Below are positions 35,801 to 45,196 of a stretch of DNA of 64,000 nucleotides, piece by piece. The stretch spans positions 1 to 64,000 of the forward strand of contig JABHFS010000107.1 in the NCBI GenBank assembly GCA_018672475.1. Reading direction: 5' to 3'. This DNA comes from Gemmatimonadota bacterium (lineage in GTDB: Bacteria; Latescibacterota; UBA2968; UBA8231). The stretch's first letter is position 1. The number at the start of each line of letters is the position of its first letter. The notes beneath the pieces are model-generated. The model was not told the origin of the DNA and searched no databases. It saw only the letters and a program-made list of their open reading frames with translations. The translations under genes were made by a program, and so were the position numbers.

Positions 35801-35958
35801 TACGGACGATCCCCCGAGCCCCGCTGGCCAGGGGTGTTACAGATGGTTTCCAAACGCGGCACGCACCCAGCCCACGACTAACCCGTCGTCATGATGGATC
35901 GCGCCCGAGCGATGGCCTATACTCTTATGCGACTATCGCAAAACAAGGAGACCTGTAG

Positions 35959-37143
35959 ATGAAAATCACCGCGATCAAAACTTACCTCATGCACGCCACC
36001 CCACCCGAAACCGGCGGCTGGTCGGCGCGCAACTGGCTCTTCACCAAAGTCGAAACAGACGAGGGCATCTACGGCATCGGCGAAGCCTCCGGCTGGCCGC
36101 GCGTCGTCGAAACCGCCATTCACGATATGACTCCCCTTATGATCGGCGAAGACCCCTTCCATATCGAGAAATTGTGGAGCAAAATGCAAGTGGCCATCAT
36201 GAGCCACGGCATGACCGGCATCGTCGGCGGCGGCGCTATGACCGGTATCGAGATGGCATTGTGGGACATCAAAGGCAAGGCACTGGGGCAACCGGTGTGG
36301 AATCTGTTGGGCGGCAAGATGCGCGACAAGGTGCGCATCTACGCGCATGCGCACGAAAAAGAACGCGCCAGAGAATTAATCGATCGCGGTTATAACGCCA
36401 TCAAAACCGGCGGCATCAAAAACTGCGTCGAAAGCGTCGAGGCGATCCGCAAGGAAGTCGGCCCCGAAATCGATCTCATGGTCGACGTGCACGGCCCGCC
36501 CTGGCTTACTACCCGCGACGCGATTGCCCTCGGCCGCGCGCTCGAAGACTACGATCTGCTCTTTTACGAAGACCCCGTCGCGCCCGAAAACATCGACGCC
36601 ATCGCCCGAGTCTCCGAGGCCGTCAACATCCCCATCGCCGCCGGCGAGCGGCACGCCGGGATCTGGGGCGTCAAAGAACTGATCGAGCGCGAAATCATTG
36701 ACGTGGTACAGCCCGACACCGGCCGCGCGGGCGGCTTATCACAAATGAAGAAGATGGCCGCGATGGCCGAAGCCCACTACTGCTCGATGGCCCCGCACGA
36801 CGGTTCGCTCGGTCCGGTGGCCGAAATGGCGGCGGTGCACCTAATGGCCACGCTGCCCAATTTCCTAATCTTGGAGCATTTGGAAGACGATGTGCCACAA
36901 CGTTATGAGGTAATGACCGGCCAACCTAAAATCGTCGACGGCCATATCATTGTGCCGGATACGCCGGGTTTGGGCATCGATATTGTCGAAGAGGCCATCG
37001 CAAAATATCCGTCGAGCGGCAATATCGCCATACCCGACGACCGTTACGACTATCAGTATATACAGGCACGGCAGGGGCGGGCGCTGTGGCTCAGCGAGCA
37101 GGAGACACCGCCGCCGGAATATCGGCCGGGGCAGATCTTTTAA
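35959..37143 (+). CDS. Mandelate racemase/enolase superfamily sugar-acid dehydratase (galactonate dehydratase-like)
   Basis: 394 residues with AAGGAG before the ATG. Enolase-superfamily metal ligands are readable: Asp in MVDVHGPPW, Glu in LFYEDPV and Glu in PIAAGERHAG; a basic pair is likely His in VDVHG and His in MAPHDGSLGP. The V-D-x-H-G signature is that of the D-galactonate/D-mannonate-type dehydratases. It removes water from an aldonate to form a 2-keto-3-deoxy acid, parallel to the uxuA reaction. It stands alone, ending at a strong bidirectional terminator. Confidence 0.87.
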   Translation: MKITAIKTYLMHATPPETGGWSARNWLFTKVETDEGIYGIGEASGWPRVVETAIHDMTPLMIGEDPFHIEKLWSKMQVAIMSHGMTGIVGGGAMTGIEMALWDIKGKALGQPVWNLLGGKMRDKVRIYAHAHEKERARELIDRGYNAIKTGGIKNCVESVEAIRKEVGPEIDLMVDVHGPPWLTTRDAIALGRALEDYDLLFYEDPVAPENIDAIARVSEAVNIPIAAGERHAGIWGVKELIEREIIDVVQPDTGRAGGLSQMKKMAAMAEAHYCSMAPHDGSLGPVAEMAAVHLMATLPNFLILEHLEDDVPQRYEVMTGQPKIVDGHIIVPDTPGLGIDIVEEAIAKYPSSGNIAIPDDRYDYQYIQARQGRALWLSEQETPPPEYRPGQIF

Positions 37144-37192
37144 ATCGGTCCGCCACCACAGGTGATTATTGGCGCAAGCGACAAAGCGAATA

Positions 37193-37235
37193 AATAATAG
37201 CCCCCGATCGCTATATACGATTGGGGGCTATTATT
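37193..37235. terminator. Bidirectional intrinsic terminator
   Basis: An 18-bp stem (AATAATAGCCCCC...ATCG with CGAT...GGGGGCTATTATT, one G-T pair) surrounds a 7-base loop and is flanked by A- and T-rich arms. It sits between the convergent enolase-superfamily gene and hydroxyacid dehydrogenase gene and can serve both. Confidence 0.88.
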
Positions 37236-37308
37236 GCAAACCAACGCCTCGTCCCCACAGATCAATACTTATGCATCGACCTCCAGGTTGAGCCTACATA
37301 CCAACGGC

Positions 37309-38289
37309 CTATCTTGGCACGACTTCCGGGTTGAGCAGGTTCACCGGCCGTTCCCCCTGCAACACCCGCACCACCTCGGCCGCCGCCTTGCGCCGCAACT
37401 CGACAATCGACGCTTCCGAATACCACGCGACATGCGGGGTTATCACCACATTGTCCATCTGCATCAGCGGGTGGCCCGCCGGCAATTCCTCGCCCTCAAC
37501 CAGATCGAGCCCGGCACTGCGCACTTGACCCTTTTCCAACGCGGCAACTAGCGCGTCCGAATCGATCAACCGCGCCCTGGCCGTATTGACGATAATCGGA
37601 CCCTGTTCCATCTGCGCAAAGCGCTCGGCGTTGAGCAGGTGATGCGTCTCGTCATTGGCCAGCGCGTGTACCGTGATCGCGTCCGAACGGCGGCACAATT
37701 CCTCTAACTCGACCTTCCGACACGCGATCCCGCCCAGATCGACATCCGCGTCGACATACGGATCGGCAAAAAGCAGCTCGACCCCGAACGCGCTCAACTT
37801 ATGCGCCATACGCCGGCCGATGCGGCCCAGACCAACGATACCCACCGTCTGTCCCTGCAATTTCAAAACCGGCTGCAATGGTTTCATACCCCAATCGCCG
37901 GTGCGTACCATACGGTCAGCGGAGACGATCTTGCGCCCCAACGCCAGCCACAAACCGATCGCGTGGTCGGACACCTCGTCGATGCAATAATCCGGCACAT
38001 TGACCGCCATCACCCCGTGGCGGGTAGCCGCCTCAACATCAATCGTATCGTAACCGATGCCGAAGCGCACAACGATCTTGAGCTTCGGGCACCCGGCAAA
38101 AACCTCGTCGCTCAAGGGGCCGAAATACGTGTTGAACATCCCGTCGGCGTCGTGCGCCAATTCGATCAGTTCGGCGACGCTTTGACATTGACCCGTCACA
38201 AACTGCGCACCGATCGCCTCAACCGCCTGCCGTTCGATTTCCATGTCGGGTAAAATATAATCGGATACCACCACTTTAAATTCAGCCAT
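37309..38289 (-). CDS. D-isomer-specific 2-hydroxyacid dehydrogenase (CtBP-like)
   Basis: 326 residues. The NAD-binding glycine motif is TVGIVGLGRIGRRMA near 150-164; the catalytic residues are Arg in IIVNTARARLID, Glu in GLDLVEGEELP and His in VVITPHVAWYSE. The GIGYDTIDVEAATRHGVMAVNVPDYCIDEVSDHAI segment is of the C-terminal-binding-protein subfamily. It interconverts 2-keto and D-2-hydroxy acids using NAD(P). Its ATG overlaps the end of glcE by 8 bases, so the two are translationally coupled and probably act on related hydroxyacids. Confidence 0.91.
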   Translation of the reverse strand: MAEFKVVVSDYILPDMEIERQAVEAIGAQFVTGQCQSVAELIELAHDADGMFNTYFGPLSDEVFAGCPKLKIVVRFGIGYDTIDVEAATRHGVMAVNVPDYCIDEVSDHAIGLWLALGRKIVSADRMVRTGDWGMKPLQPVLKLQGQTVGIVGLGRIGRRMAHKLSAFGVELLFADPYVDADVDLGGIACRKVELEELCRRSDAITVHALANDETHHLLNAERFAQMEQGPIIVNTARARLIDSDALVAALEKGQVRSAGLDLVEGEELPAGHPLMQMDNVVITPHVAWYSEASIVELRRKAAAEVVRVLQGERPVNLLNPEVVPR

Positions 38290-39436
38290 CTAAACCACTG
38301 CCTCCTACCTGTATCTCGTCGAGGGCGAACATCTTGCCCGGGTTGAAAATATTTTGCGGATCAAGAGACCGCTTGAGCATCTGGTTCATGCGCACCACGC
38401 CGCCGTTCGGCGGGGTAAAGGCCTCCTCATTGCGCTCCCCAACGGCGAAGCGCCAGCCCAAGGCCTCGTGGCGGGCAGCGGTCCGATGCACTAGCCCTAC
38501 CGCCGTATCAACCGGCAACAACGCCCACAACAACCCACCCGCCCAGTCCAAACCCCAGCGCTGTAAACCCTCGGCTTTGAGCGCCTCCATCAGCCGCACC
38601 ATCCTGGTCGGCGGCCCGGAAAAACGCCAGCGCTGCATCCCCGCTCCCGGCACCAGCCATTCCAACTCGCGCCAATGCCGCCAGAAGGCACGCGATTCGT
38701 CCTCCTGCATCACGGATGACTCCGCTGCGACCAAAGCCCGCAGTGTTTCAATCTGCGCCCTAACGGCTTGAGCCGGACCTTCGACGCGCGCCACCAACCC
38801 CGCTTCGTCATAGGCCAAACCCGTAATCTCCAATGGCCGCGCCGCCCAGTCCAGCATGTGCTGCAACGCCGCACCGGGCAACAGCCCGTGCACCGACAAC
38901 GTCGCCTGCGTCTCGGGCCGGGGCCAAACCTTGAGACAGACCTCGGTCAGCACGCCCAGTGTGCCAAAAGACCCAGCCAATGCCTTCGAAAGATCATAAC
39001 CAGTGACATTCTTGACCACCTTACCGCCCGCACGAATCCGCTCGCCGTGGCCGTCAATCATCTCGATGCCGAGCAAGTGATCGCGCAACGCCCCCATCTT
39101 GAAGCGCCGCGGCCCCGAAAGATTACAGGCCACCGTGCCGCCGATCGTCGCGGCCTCCCCCCACCCGGGTGGCTCGAAAGCAAAGTATTGCCCTTCGCCA
39201 TCGAGCAACGTCTCAATCTCACTCAGCCGGGTACCCGGGCGCGCCACCAACACCAACTCACCCGGCTCATAACTGACGACACCGCGCAAAGCGGACACAT
39301 CGAGCGGCCTGCCACTCTGCTTGCGCCCGAGAAAGGACTTACTCCCTCCGGCAAAAACCTCCAACGCCGCGTCTTCGGCCAGGGCCTGACGAACTTGCTC
39401 CTGTATACTATCCGCGACGCGATTCGACTCTTCCAT
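38282..39436 (-). CDS. glcE: Glycolate oxidase FAD-binding subunit GlcE-like
   Basis: The 384-residue flavoprotein has a PCMH-type FAD-binding half (VSYEPGELVLVARPGTRLSEIETLL, EAATIGGTVACNLSGPRRFKMGALRDHLLGIEMIDGHGERIRAGGKVVKNVTGYDLSKALAGSFGTLGVLTEVCLK) and a short C-terminal half ending in SLDPQNIFNPGKMF. The length and lack of a full FAD-oxidase C domain match GlcE. With GlcD and the iron-sulfur subunit GlcF it oxidises glycolate to glyoxylate at the membrane. No glcF is in the window. It is separated from glcD by a 464-base gap and a terminator. Confidence 0.88.
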   Translation of the reverse strand: MEESNRVADSIQEQVRQALAEDAALEVFAGGSKSFLGRKQSGRPLDVSALRGVVSYEPGELVLVARPGTRLSEIETLLDGEGQYFAFEPPGWGEAATIGGTVACNLSGPRRFKMGALRDHLLGIEMIDGHGERIRAGGKVVKNVTGYDLSKALAGSFGTLGVLTEVCLKVWPRPETQATLSVHGLLPGAALQHMLDWAARPLEITGLAYDEAGLVARVEGPAQAVRAQIETLRALVAAESSVMQEDESRAFWRHWRELEWLVPGAGMQRWRFSGPPTRMVRLMEALKAEGLQRWGLDWAGGLLWALLPVDTAVGLVHRTAARHEALGWRFAVGERNEEAFTPPNGGVVRMNQMLKRSLDPQNIFNPGKMFALDEIQVGGSGLDG

Positions 39437-39900
39437 CTATTTCCCTGTGTCGTGGTATAGGATTTCTCCGGCGTTTAAAAAGTAGGTCCCGCCCCCCCAT
39501 TGCTCAAGTCTAGCCATTCTATACTCGTCTGAGGACACATAGAGCTATTCCAACGGAGTTACCAAAAAAATTTCCGATACATCAACCGATAACCGCAATC
39601 GATAAATACGCATAAAAGACTTCCGGTCTGCAATATACCGATATACATTACGAGTGCTTGATATACATCATCTACGAACCGCAACTACTTACCCGCTTCC
39701 AGCCCCTCGAACAACCCCCTCGCCCCGGCAACCAACGCCGCCCACATCAACGCATTGCAAGATCGCAAAGTCACCATCCAGGTCTAAAACAAAAACAGCC
39801 GCCCCATGGCCGACTGTTTGCATTCGACATTCTTTCTTCTATACAAATTATTAGAGAGGCGATTTAATCTCCCAACAGACCGCCTGCAACACAACTTCCG
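39437..39900. other. 464-base intergenic gap between glcE and glcD
   Basis: AT-rich in its first half (39530-39670) and GC-rich after. Apart from the terminator at 39793-39819 no feature was recognised; short plus-strand frames here show no protein family signature. Confidence 0.5.
39793..39819 (-). terminator. Intrinsic terminator downstream of glcD
   Basis: On the minus strand AAACAG...GCC/GGC...CTGTTT forms a stem with an ATGG loop and is followed by TTGTTTT. It lies about 80 bases past the glcD stop, so glcD and glcE are probably separate transcription units. Confidence 0.6.
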
Positions 39901-41388
39901 CTAAAATCGTTCCAACTCCGGAAACTTCTCCTCGCCCCCGTGCACATGCATCGCCCCCCCCTCGGCACACCGCCTTAGCACCGGGTAGACCTTCCCCGGA
40001 TTTAAAATCTGCCCCACGTCAAAACACGCCTTGATCCGCTCCTGCGCATCCAAATCGGCGTCGTTGAACATGCACGGCATCAGGTCCCGTTTCTCGATAC
40101 CTATCCCGTGTTCCCCACTCAAGACCCCGCCGACCTCGACGCAGAGTTTCAGGATATCGGCCCCCAATCCCTCGGCCTTGGCCAAGTCGCCTTCGACATT
40201 GCTATCGTATAATATCAGCGGATGCAAATTGCCGTCGCCGGCGTGGAAGACATTGGCGACCCTGAGCCCATAGCCTTTCGATAGTTCGCCGATCCGCCGT
40301 AACACCTCGGGCAGTCTGCCGCGCGGTATCGTCCCGTCCATGCAATAATAATCCGGGCTGATGCGTCCCATCGCCGGAAAGGCCGCCTTGCGCCCGGCCC
40401 AAAGCCGCAAACGGTCGGCCTCACTCTCCGCCCGACGGATCTCGCTCGCACCCGCCTGCCGTAGAAGCCCCTCCAACACACCGATGTGATGCGCGACCTC
40501 GCTCTCGGGCCCATCTAATTCGACAAGCAACAACGCCGCGACACCCAACGGGTACCCCGCACCGACAAAGCCCTCAACCGCCTCGATCGACAACTGGTCC
40601 ATAATCTCCATGCCCGCCGGCACCATCCCGGCAGCAATAATATCGGCAACGGCCTGTCCCGCACCCTCTACCGAATTAAAAACCGCCATCATCGCCCGTG
40701 CCACTTCCGGTTTGGGCAAAATCCTCAGCGTCGCCTCCGTAGTAATCGCCAACAAACCCTCCGACCCCGTCAGCAACCCCAGCAAGTCGTATCCGGCCTG
40801 GTCCATGCCCTTACCGCCGACCCGAACCACTTCGCCATCGGCGAGCACGACCTCCAGACCCAACACATTATTGGTCGTCGTACCATACTTAAGACAGTGT
40901 ACCCCACCCGAATTTTCGGCGATATTGCCGCCGATCGAACAGGCGATCTGGCTCGACGGATCGGGCGCGTAGTAGAAACCATATTGCTCAACCGCCTCGG
41001 TCACCGCTAGGTTGGTCACTCCCGGTTGCACCGTCACCGTGCGATTTTTCAAATCAATATCGAGCACCGAGCGCAACCGCGCGGTACTGAGCACCACGCC
41101 ATCCTCCCTCGGCAGCGCCCCGCCCGAAAGCCCGGTGCCCGCGCCCCAGGGTACAATCGGGATATCCAACGCCGAGCAGGCCTTGAGCACCGCCGAGACT
41201 TGCGCCGTATTGTCGGGCAACGTCACCAGCATCGGCCGCTGGCGATAGGCCGATAGCGCATCGCATTCGTAGGCGACCAAGTCCTCGCTGCTATCGATGA
41301 TCTGGTCGGCATTCAAGTCCTTGCGCAACCGTTCAATCAGGTCCTTACGCCGCTCGAGACGGCTCTTGTCAGGTTCGGGAAAATTCAT
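39901..41388 (-). CDS. glcD: Glycolate oxidase FAD-linked subunit GlcD-like
   Basis: 495 residues from ATG 41388 (MNFPEPDKS), whose A overlaps the stop of the upstream PLP enzyme gene (ATGA). FAD-binding PCMH domain: IPIVPWGAGTGLSGGALPREDGVVLST, PDPSSQIACSIGGNIAENSGGVHCLKYGTTTNNVLGLEVVLADGE. FAD-oxidase C domain: FHAGDGNLHPLILYD, GGVLSGEHGIGIEKRDLMP and ILNPGKVYP. It oxidises glycolate or D-lactate. Its operon partner is a D-cysteine desulfhydrase-like enzyme, not the usual glcE. Confidence 0.92.
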   Translation of the reverse strand: MNFPEPDKSRLERRKDLIERLRKDLNADQIIDSSEDLVAYECDALSAYRQRPMLVTLPDNTAQVSAVLKACSALDIPIVPWGAGTGLSGGALPREDGVVLSTARLRSVLDIDLKNRTVTVQPGVTNLAVTEAVEQYGFYYAPDPSSQIACSIGGNIAENSGGVHCLKYGTTTNNVLGLEVVLADGEVVRVGGKGMDQAGYDLLGLLTGSEGLLAITTEATLRILPKPEVARAMMAVFNSVEGAGQAVADIIAAGMVPAGMEIMDQLSIEAVEGFVGAGYPLGVAALLLVELDGPESEVAHHIGVLEGLLRQAGASEIRRAESEADRLRLWAGRKAAFPAMGRISPDYYCMDGTIPRGRLPEVLRRIGELSKGYGLRVANVFHAGDGNLHPLILYDSNVEGDLAKAEGLGADILKLCVEVGGVLSGEHGIGIEKRDLMPCMFNDADLDAQERIKACFDVGQILNPGKVYPVLRRCAEGGAMHVHGGEEKFPELERF

Positions 41389-42392
41389 TCGTAACCCAGA
41401 TCCTTCGCGTAGGCAAATAATGCGGGCGTACCACCCGTATGAAGAAAAACAATCGTCTGCCCGGCCTGCCACCGCCCATCGTCGATATGCGCGATAAGCC
41501 CGGCCATCGCCTTGCTGGTATATGAAGGATCGAGCAACAAACCCTCCTGCTCAGCCACCAGGTGCAACGCGGCTTTACTCTCTTCGGTGACCACCCCGTA
41601 ATCCGGCCCGACAAAATCGGCAGAACTCTCAAAGTCTTCCGGTGATAGTTCCAGATCCAGCGCCAAAACCCCGGCGCATTCTCGCGCCAATTCTGCATGG
41701 CCTTCGGCGGCCTGTTGGTCGTCGCGCGGCGAAGGGCTGATGCCAACCACCCGCCAATCCACCCCCAACGCTTTCAGCCCCACGACTAAACCCACATGGG
41801 TATAAGCACCCGAACACAAATAAATCGCATCCGGCTCAATGCCCTGCTGTTCACACTGCGCCAACAACTCCAGCGCCCCGTCGACATAGGCCACGCTGCG
41901 AAAAACACGCGCGTCCGTGCTGGTGTGAAATGGCGTATGCCCCTCCGCGCGCAGCGCTTCCATTTTCGCCGCCACCACCGCCGCCTGCTCTTGCGGTGCC
42001 GGCAAGTGCACTTCTGCGCCAAACAGCCGGGCCAGCAGCAAGTTGCCCTGCGACTGCGCGTGCGCATCGTCGCGCCCCACAACCACCGCCTTCAGCCCCA
42101 ACTTCGCCGCCACCGCCGCCGTCTGCCGCGACTGATTGGACTGCGCCGCCGCCGAGTGTACTAACACGTCGCACCCTCGCTCAACCGCCTGCGCGATCTG
42201 ATACTCAAATTCACGAATCTTATTACCCCCCATCGCCACCCCCGTCAAATCCTCACGCTTAACAAAGATCCGCGGCCCCCCAAGATGCGCGCTGAGCCGG
42301 TCTAATGGCTCCATAGGTGTCGGCAAAGCCGCCAAATGCAACCGCGGCAGCCGATCCAACCGCCCTCTTAACTCTTCCCGACTAATCGCCAT
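41385..42392 (-). CDS. D-cysteine desulfhydrase / ACC deaminase-family PLP enzyme
   Basis: 335 residues of fold-type II PLP enzyme. The lysine is in GVAMGGNKIREFEYQIA near residue 57; the phosphate/nucleophile region is DVLVHSAAAQSNQSRQTAAVAAKLG; YLCSGAYTHVGLVVGLKALG binds PLP phosphate (the family usually has G-S-G-G-T here, so it deviates); IVFLHTGGTPALFAY is the C-terminal motif. Reactions in the family are D-cysteine desulfhydration, ACC deamination or L-cysteate lyase. The modified glycine loop leaves substrate open. It is first in the unit with glcD. Confidence 0.85.
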   Translation of the reverse strand: MAISREELRGRLDRLPRLHLAALPTPMEPLDRLSAHLGGPRIFVKREDLTGVAMGGNKIREFEYQIAQAVERGCDVLVHSAAAQSNQSRQTAAVAAKLGLKAVVVGRDDAHAQSQGNLLLARLFGAEVHLPAPQEQAAVVAAKMEALRAEGHTPFHTSTDARVFRSVAYVDGALELLAQCEQQGIEPDAIYLCSGAYTHVGLVVGLKALGVDWRVVGISPSPRDDQQAAEGHAELARECAGVLALDLELSPEDFESSADFVGPDYGVVTEESKAALHLVAEQEGLLLDPSYTSKAMAGLIAHIDDGRWQAGQTIVFLHTGGTPALFAYAKDLGYE

Positions 42393-42467
42393 ACCACTCT
42401 TTCCTCTTTCTCTTCTTTTTTCTTCCTACCTTTCAATCTCACCACAACCGAATAATCAGGCAAACCA

Positions 42468-42650
42468 GGCGTCGGGGTAGATCTCTGAACGGCTTGTTAT
42501 GCCTGATTTTATAGAACCGTAAAATCGGGCATAAACCCTCGGAGCCCGACAGGAGTCGGGTGAGCAGTCAAAGACCCCACATCACGGAGTGATGCTATGA
42601 AATGAATGAAGGTATCTCCCTCGACGCCACCCCCCAAACTGGCATTATAA
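42468..42650 (+). ncRNA. Structured intergenic element, copy 1 (four-helix, cloverleaf-like)
   Basis: Terminal stem GGCGTCG (42468-42474) pairs with CGACGCC (42622-42628), extended by GGG-t-AGAT with ATCTCCC. Inside are a 15-bp hairpin at 42497-42534 (TTATGCC..GATTTTA with TAAAATC..GGCATAA), CCCGAC/GTCGGG at 42545-42560 with an AGGA loop, and CATCAC/GTGATG at 42580-42594. It shares segment order and short conserved sequences (CTCTGAAC, CCCTCGGAG, GAAGG-ATC-CCCTC, ATTATAA) with 48311-48462. It sits in the divergent intergenic region before the ABC exporter. It could act as RNA or as a palindromic DNA element. Strand is assigned arbitrarily. Confidence 0.6.
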
Positions 42651-42838
42651 GTCTTTTATTTACTATGTCTTATAACTATTATAAACATATTTTTATATAA
42701 GCTTCTTATTGCCATATAAAATAAACACCCTACCTTATATATAACAGGCACTTATGCTAATATCCGCACCACCCCCCGCTCCGGCGCCCCAGTCTCACCC
42801 CCGCGCAAATAGCTGTTTAAACAGTAGATAGGACCATT

Positions 42839-45196
42839 TTGGACCTAGTCGAATCCATACCCAAAGACCTAGACCCACATATTCGCGGTGAATTACAGCC
42901 CGGCGAGCTTTTAATTATCCTGCTCTCCGCCGATATCCGCCCCGACGGCCAATACGGCGACTCCTGGTTTGCCCTTACCGACGAACGCATCCTCGTCTTC
43001 CATCCCAATGGCTCCGATAAACCCGAGACCCTGCGACTCAATCTGGACGAAGTGCTAAAAGTCCAGACGCGCAATTATGTCGGCAGCGGCGCGCTTGTCG
43101 TCGAACTCGAAGACGAAACCGTCGAATTATTGCGTTTTTCACAGAGCGCCTTCTACAAATTCTCCAGCGTGCCACAGGCCATCGAAGCTGCCGGCCTCGT
43201 CAAGGAAGAAGACCAGGCCGATAACGATGATCCGCACGCCGATCCGGTCAAGATCGTCGAACATTGCCATACTTGCGGACGCGCCTTCCGCCCCGGCACC
43301 AAGATCTGCCCCAACTGCTTGCGCAAAACCGAAACCTTCTGGCGGCTTTTTTCCTATATCAAACCCTATAGGAACGTCGCGCTGCTCGGCTCCACCCTAA
43401 CCATCGTGCTCACTGTGATCGGGCTGCTGCCGCCATTGCTCAACCAGGCCCTGCTGGACGACGTAATCTTCGCCGCCCTGTCCGAAGAAACCGCGAATGC
43501 AGCAGCAGCCATTGGTGAGCAAGAAGCAGATAAAGAACCTGCGGCGATGACCCGGCTGCTACTAACAGCCCATGGCTTGTTCAACACCGAAGAAGCCGGA
43601 CCGGAACAGATTTTGTTCTGGGTGGTGATCGGCCTGCTCGGCGTCTTCATATCGCGCGGGCTCGTCAGCGGCGTGCGCATGTACGCCCTCGGCTGGCTCG
43701 GCCAACGCATCGTCTACGACCTACAAACGGAAATCTTTCAACACCTGCAGCTCTTGTCGTTGACCTTCTACAACAACCTGAGCACCGGCCGAATCATGAC
43801 CCGGGTGACCAGCGATACCGAGCGCATGCGCGGCTTTATCACTTCGGGATTTCAGGATATCGTCATCGACGCGTTGACCATCATCGGCATCTGTGTCATG
43901 CTCTTCACGATGAACTGGCAGTTGGCGTTCTTCGCGCTGATTCCAATCCCCTTTATGATTGTCGGGACCATCGTCTACCGCACCCGTATCCACTGGATCT
44001 TCCACCGCATCTGGCGCCGCATCGCGAGCCTCAACGCCATGCTCGCCGATACCATTCCCGGCGTCAAGGTCGTCAAGGCCTTTGCCCAAGAAGAACGCGA
44101 GTTGCAGCGTTTCAACGAGCGCAATCTCGATTTGCGCGACTCGCGCATGACCGCCTTCAAGATGCGCTCCTATTATATCCCCTCAATCGCCTTTATCACC
44201 TCGGTCGGTTCGATCATCCTCTGGTGGTTCGGCGGTAAACAGGTGCTCAACGGGGAACTGACCCCGGGCGAGCTGCAGGCCTTTATCGCCTACATGGTAA
44301 TGTTTTACGCGCCGGTGCGCTCGCTGTGCAACCTCACAGAAGAGCTTGAGAGCGCGGCAACGACCGCCGAACGTGTCTTTGAGATCATCGATACCGAACC
44401 CGAAGTCCAGGACCACTATGACGCCGTAGACCCCGGCCAACTCCAGGGCAAGATAGAGTTCCGCAACGTCAGCTTTACTTACGACGGCTCGGCGCGCATT
44501 CTCGACCGCATCGACTTCGCCACCGAGCCCGGCGAGATGATCGGTATCGTCGGCCCCTCCGGCGCTGGCAAATCAACCTTCGTCAATCTGATCACGCGCT
44601 TCTACGATGCGACCGACGGCCAGATCCGCATCGACGGCCAGCCCATCACCATGATCAAACAGCGGGCCCTGCGCGCGCAGATCGGCGTAGTCCTGCAAGA
44701 GCCCTTGCTCTTCCAGGGATCGATCGCCAGCAATATCGCCTACGGCCACCCCGAAGCCACGCGCCAACAAATCATCGAGGCGGCGCGCGCGGCCAACGCC
44801 CATAAATTTGTTATGAATTTCCCCGAAGGTTACGACACACAAGTCGGCGAGCGCGGTGGCCGGCTGTCGGGCGGCGAGCGCCAGCGTATCTCCATCGCCC
44901 GCGCGCTGATCGGCGACCCGCGTATCCTGATCCTAGACGAAGCCACCGCCTCGGTCGATACCCACACCGAATACGAGATCCAGGAAGCGCTCGAACGGCT
45001 CGTCGCGGGGCGCACAACCTTCGCCATAGCCCATCGGCTCTCGACGCTTAAAAACGCCGACCGGTTGCTGGTCCTCGATCGGGGACGCGTCGCCGAGGTC
45101 GGCACGCACGAGGAACTGCTGGGCCTGGAAGACGGAGTCTACCGCAACCTGGTCGATATGCAGACCGAGATGGCGAAAGTGAGGGCCATCCTATGA
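42839..45196 (+). CDS. ABC exporter with N-terminal PH-like domain and zinc ribbon (cyanophycin-type ABC family)
   Basis: 785 residues, start TTG 42839 with AGGACC upstream. Residues 1-115 form a PH/GRAM-like beta domain (WFALTDERILVFHPNG, VVELEDETVELLRFS). 140-160 hold a CxxC...CxxC zinc ribbon (CHTCGRAFRPGTKICPNC). 170-490 are a six-helix ABC transmembrane domain. 515-785 are the ATPase: Walker A GPSGAGKST, VVLQEPLLFQG Q-loop region, signature LSGGERQR, Walker B ILILDEA, AHRLST H-loop. A single polypeptide half-transporter that should homodimerise. Similar ABC-DUF1854 pairs are annotated as cyanophycin-associated in other bacteria. It overlaps the DUF1854 gene by 4 bases. Confidence 0.88.
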   Translation: MDLVESIPKDLDPHIRGELQPGELLIILLSADIRPDGQYGDSWFALTDERILVFHPNGSDKPETLRLNLDEVLKVQTRNYVGSGALVVELEDETVELLRFSQSAFYKFSSVPQAIEAAGLVKEEDQADNDDPHADPVKIVEHCHTCGRAFRPGTKICPNCLRKTETFWRLFSYIKPYRNVALLGSTLTIVLTVIGLLPPLLNQALLDDVIFAALSEETANAAAAIGEQEADKEPAAMTRLLLTAHGLFNTEEAGPEQILFWVVIGLLGVFISRGLVSGVRMYALGWLGQRIVYDLQTEIFQHLQLLSLTFYNNLSTGRIMTRVTSDTERMRGFITSGFQDIVIDALTIIGICVMLFTMNWQLAFFALIPIPFMIVGTIVYRTRIHWIFHRIWRRIASLNAMLADTIPGVKVVKAFAQEERELQRFNERNLDLRDSRMTAFKMRSYYIPSIAFITSVGSIILWWFGGKQVLNGELTPGELQAFIAYMVMFYAPVRSLCNLTEELESAATTAERVFEIIDTEPEVQDHYDAVDPGQLQGKIEFRNVSFTYDGSARILDRIDFATEPGEMIGIVGPSGAGKSTFVNLITRFYDATDGQIRIDGQPITMIKQRALRAQIGVVLQEPLLFQGSIASNIAYGHPEATRQQIIEAARAANAHKFVMNFPEGYDTQVGERGGRLSGGERQRISIARALIGDPRILILDEATASVDTHTEYEIQEALERLVAGRTTFAIAHRLSTLKNADRLLVLDRGRVAEVGTHEELLGLEDGVYRNLVDMQTEMAKVRAIL

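Noticed and set aside
35808-35850. Possible third copy of repeat family 2
   Set aside because: Only a short stretch (AGGGGTGTTACAGATGG) resembles the flank of copy A; too short and too different to support.
39658-39867. Small proteins in the glcE-glcD gap
   Set aside because: Low-complexity proline/glutamine-rich frames without start signals; they run through the glcD terminator.
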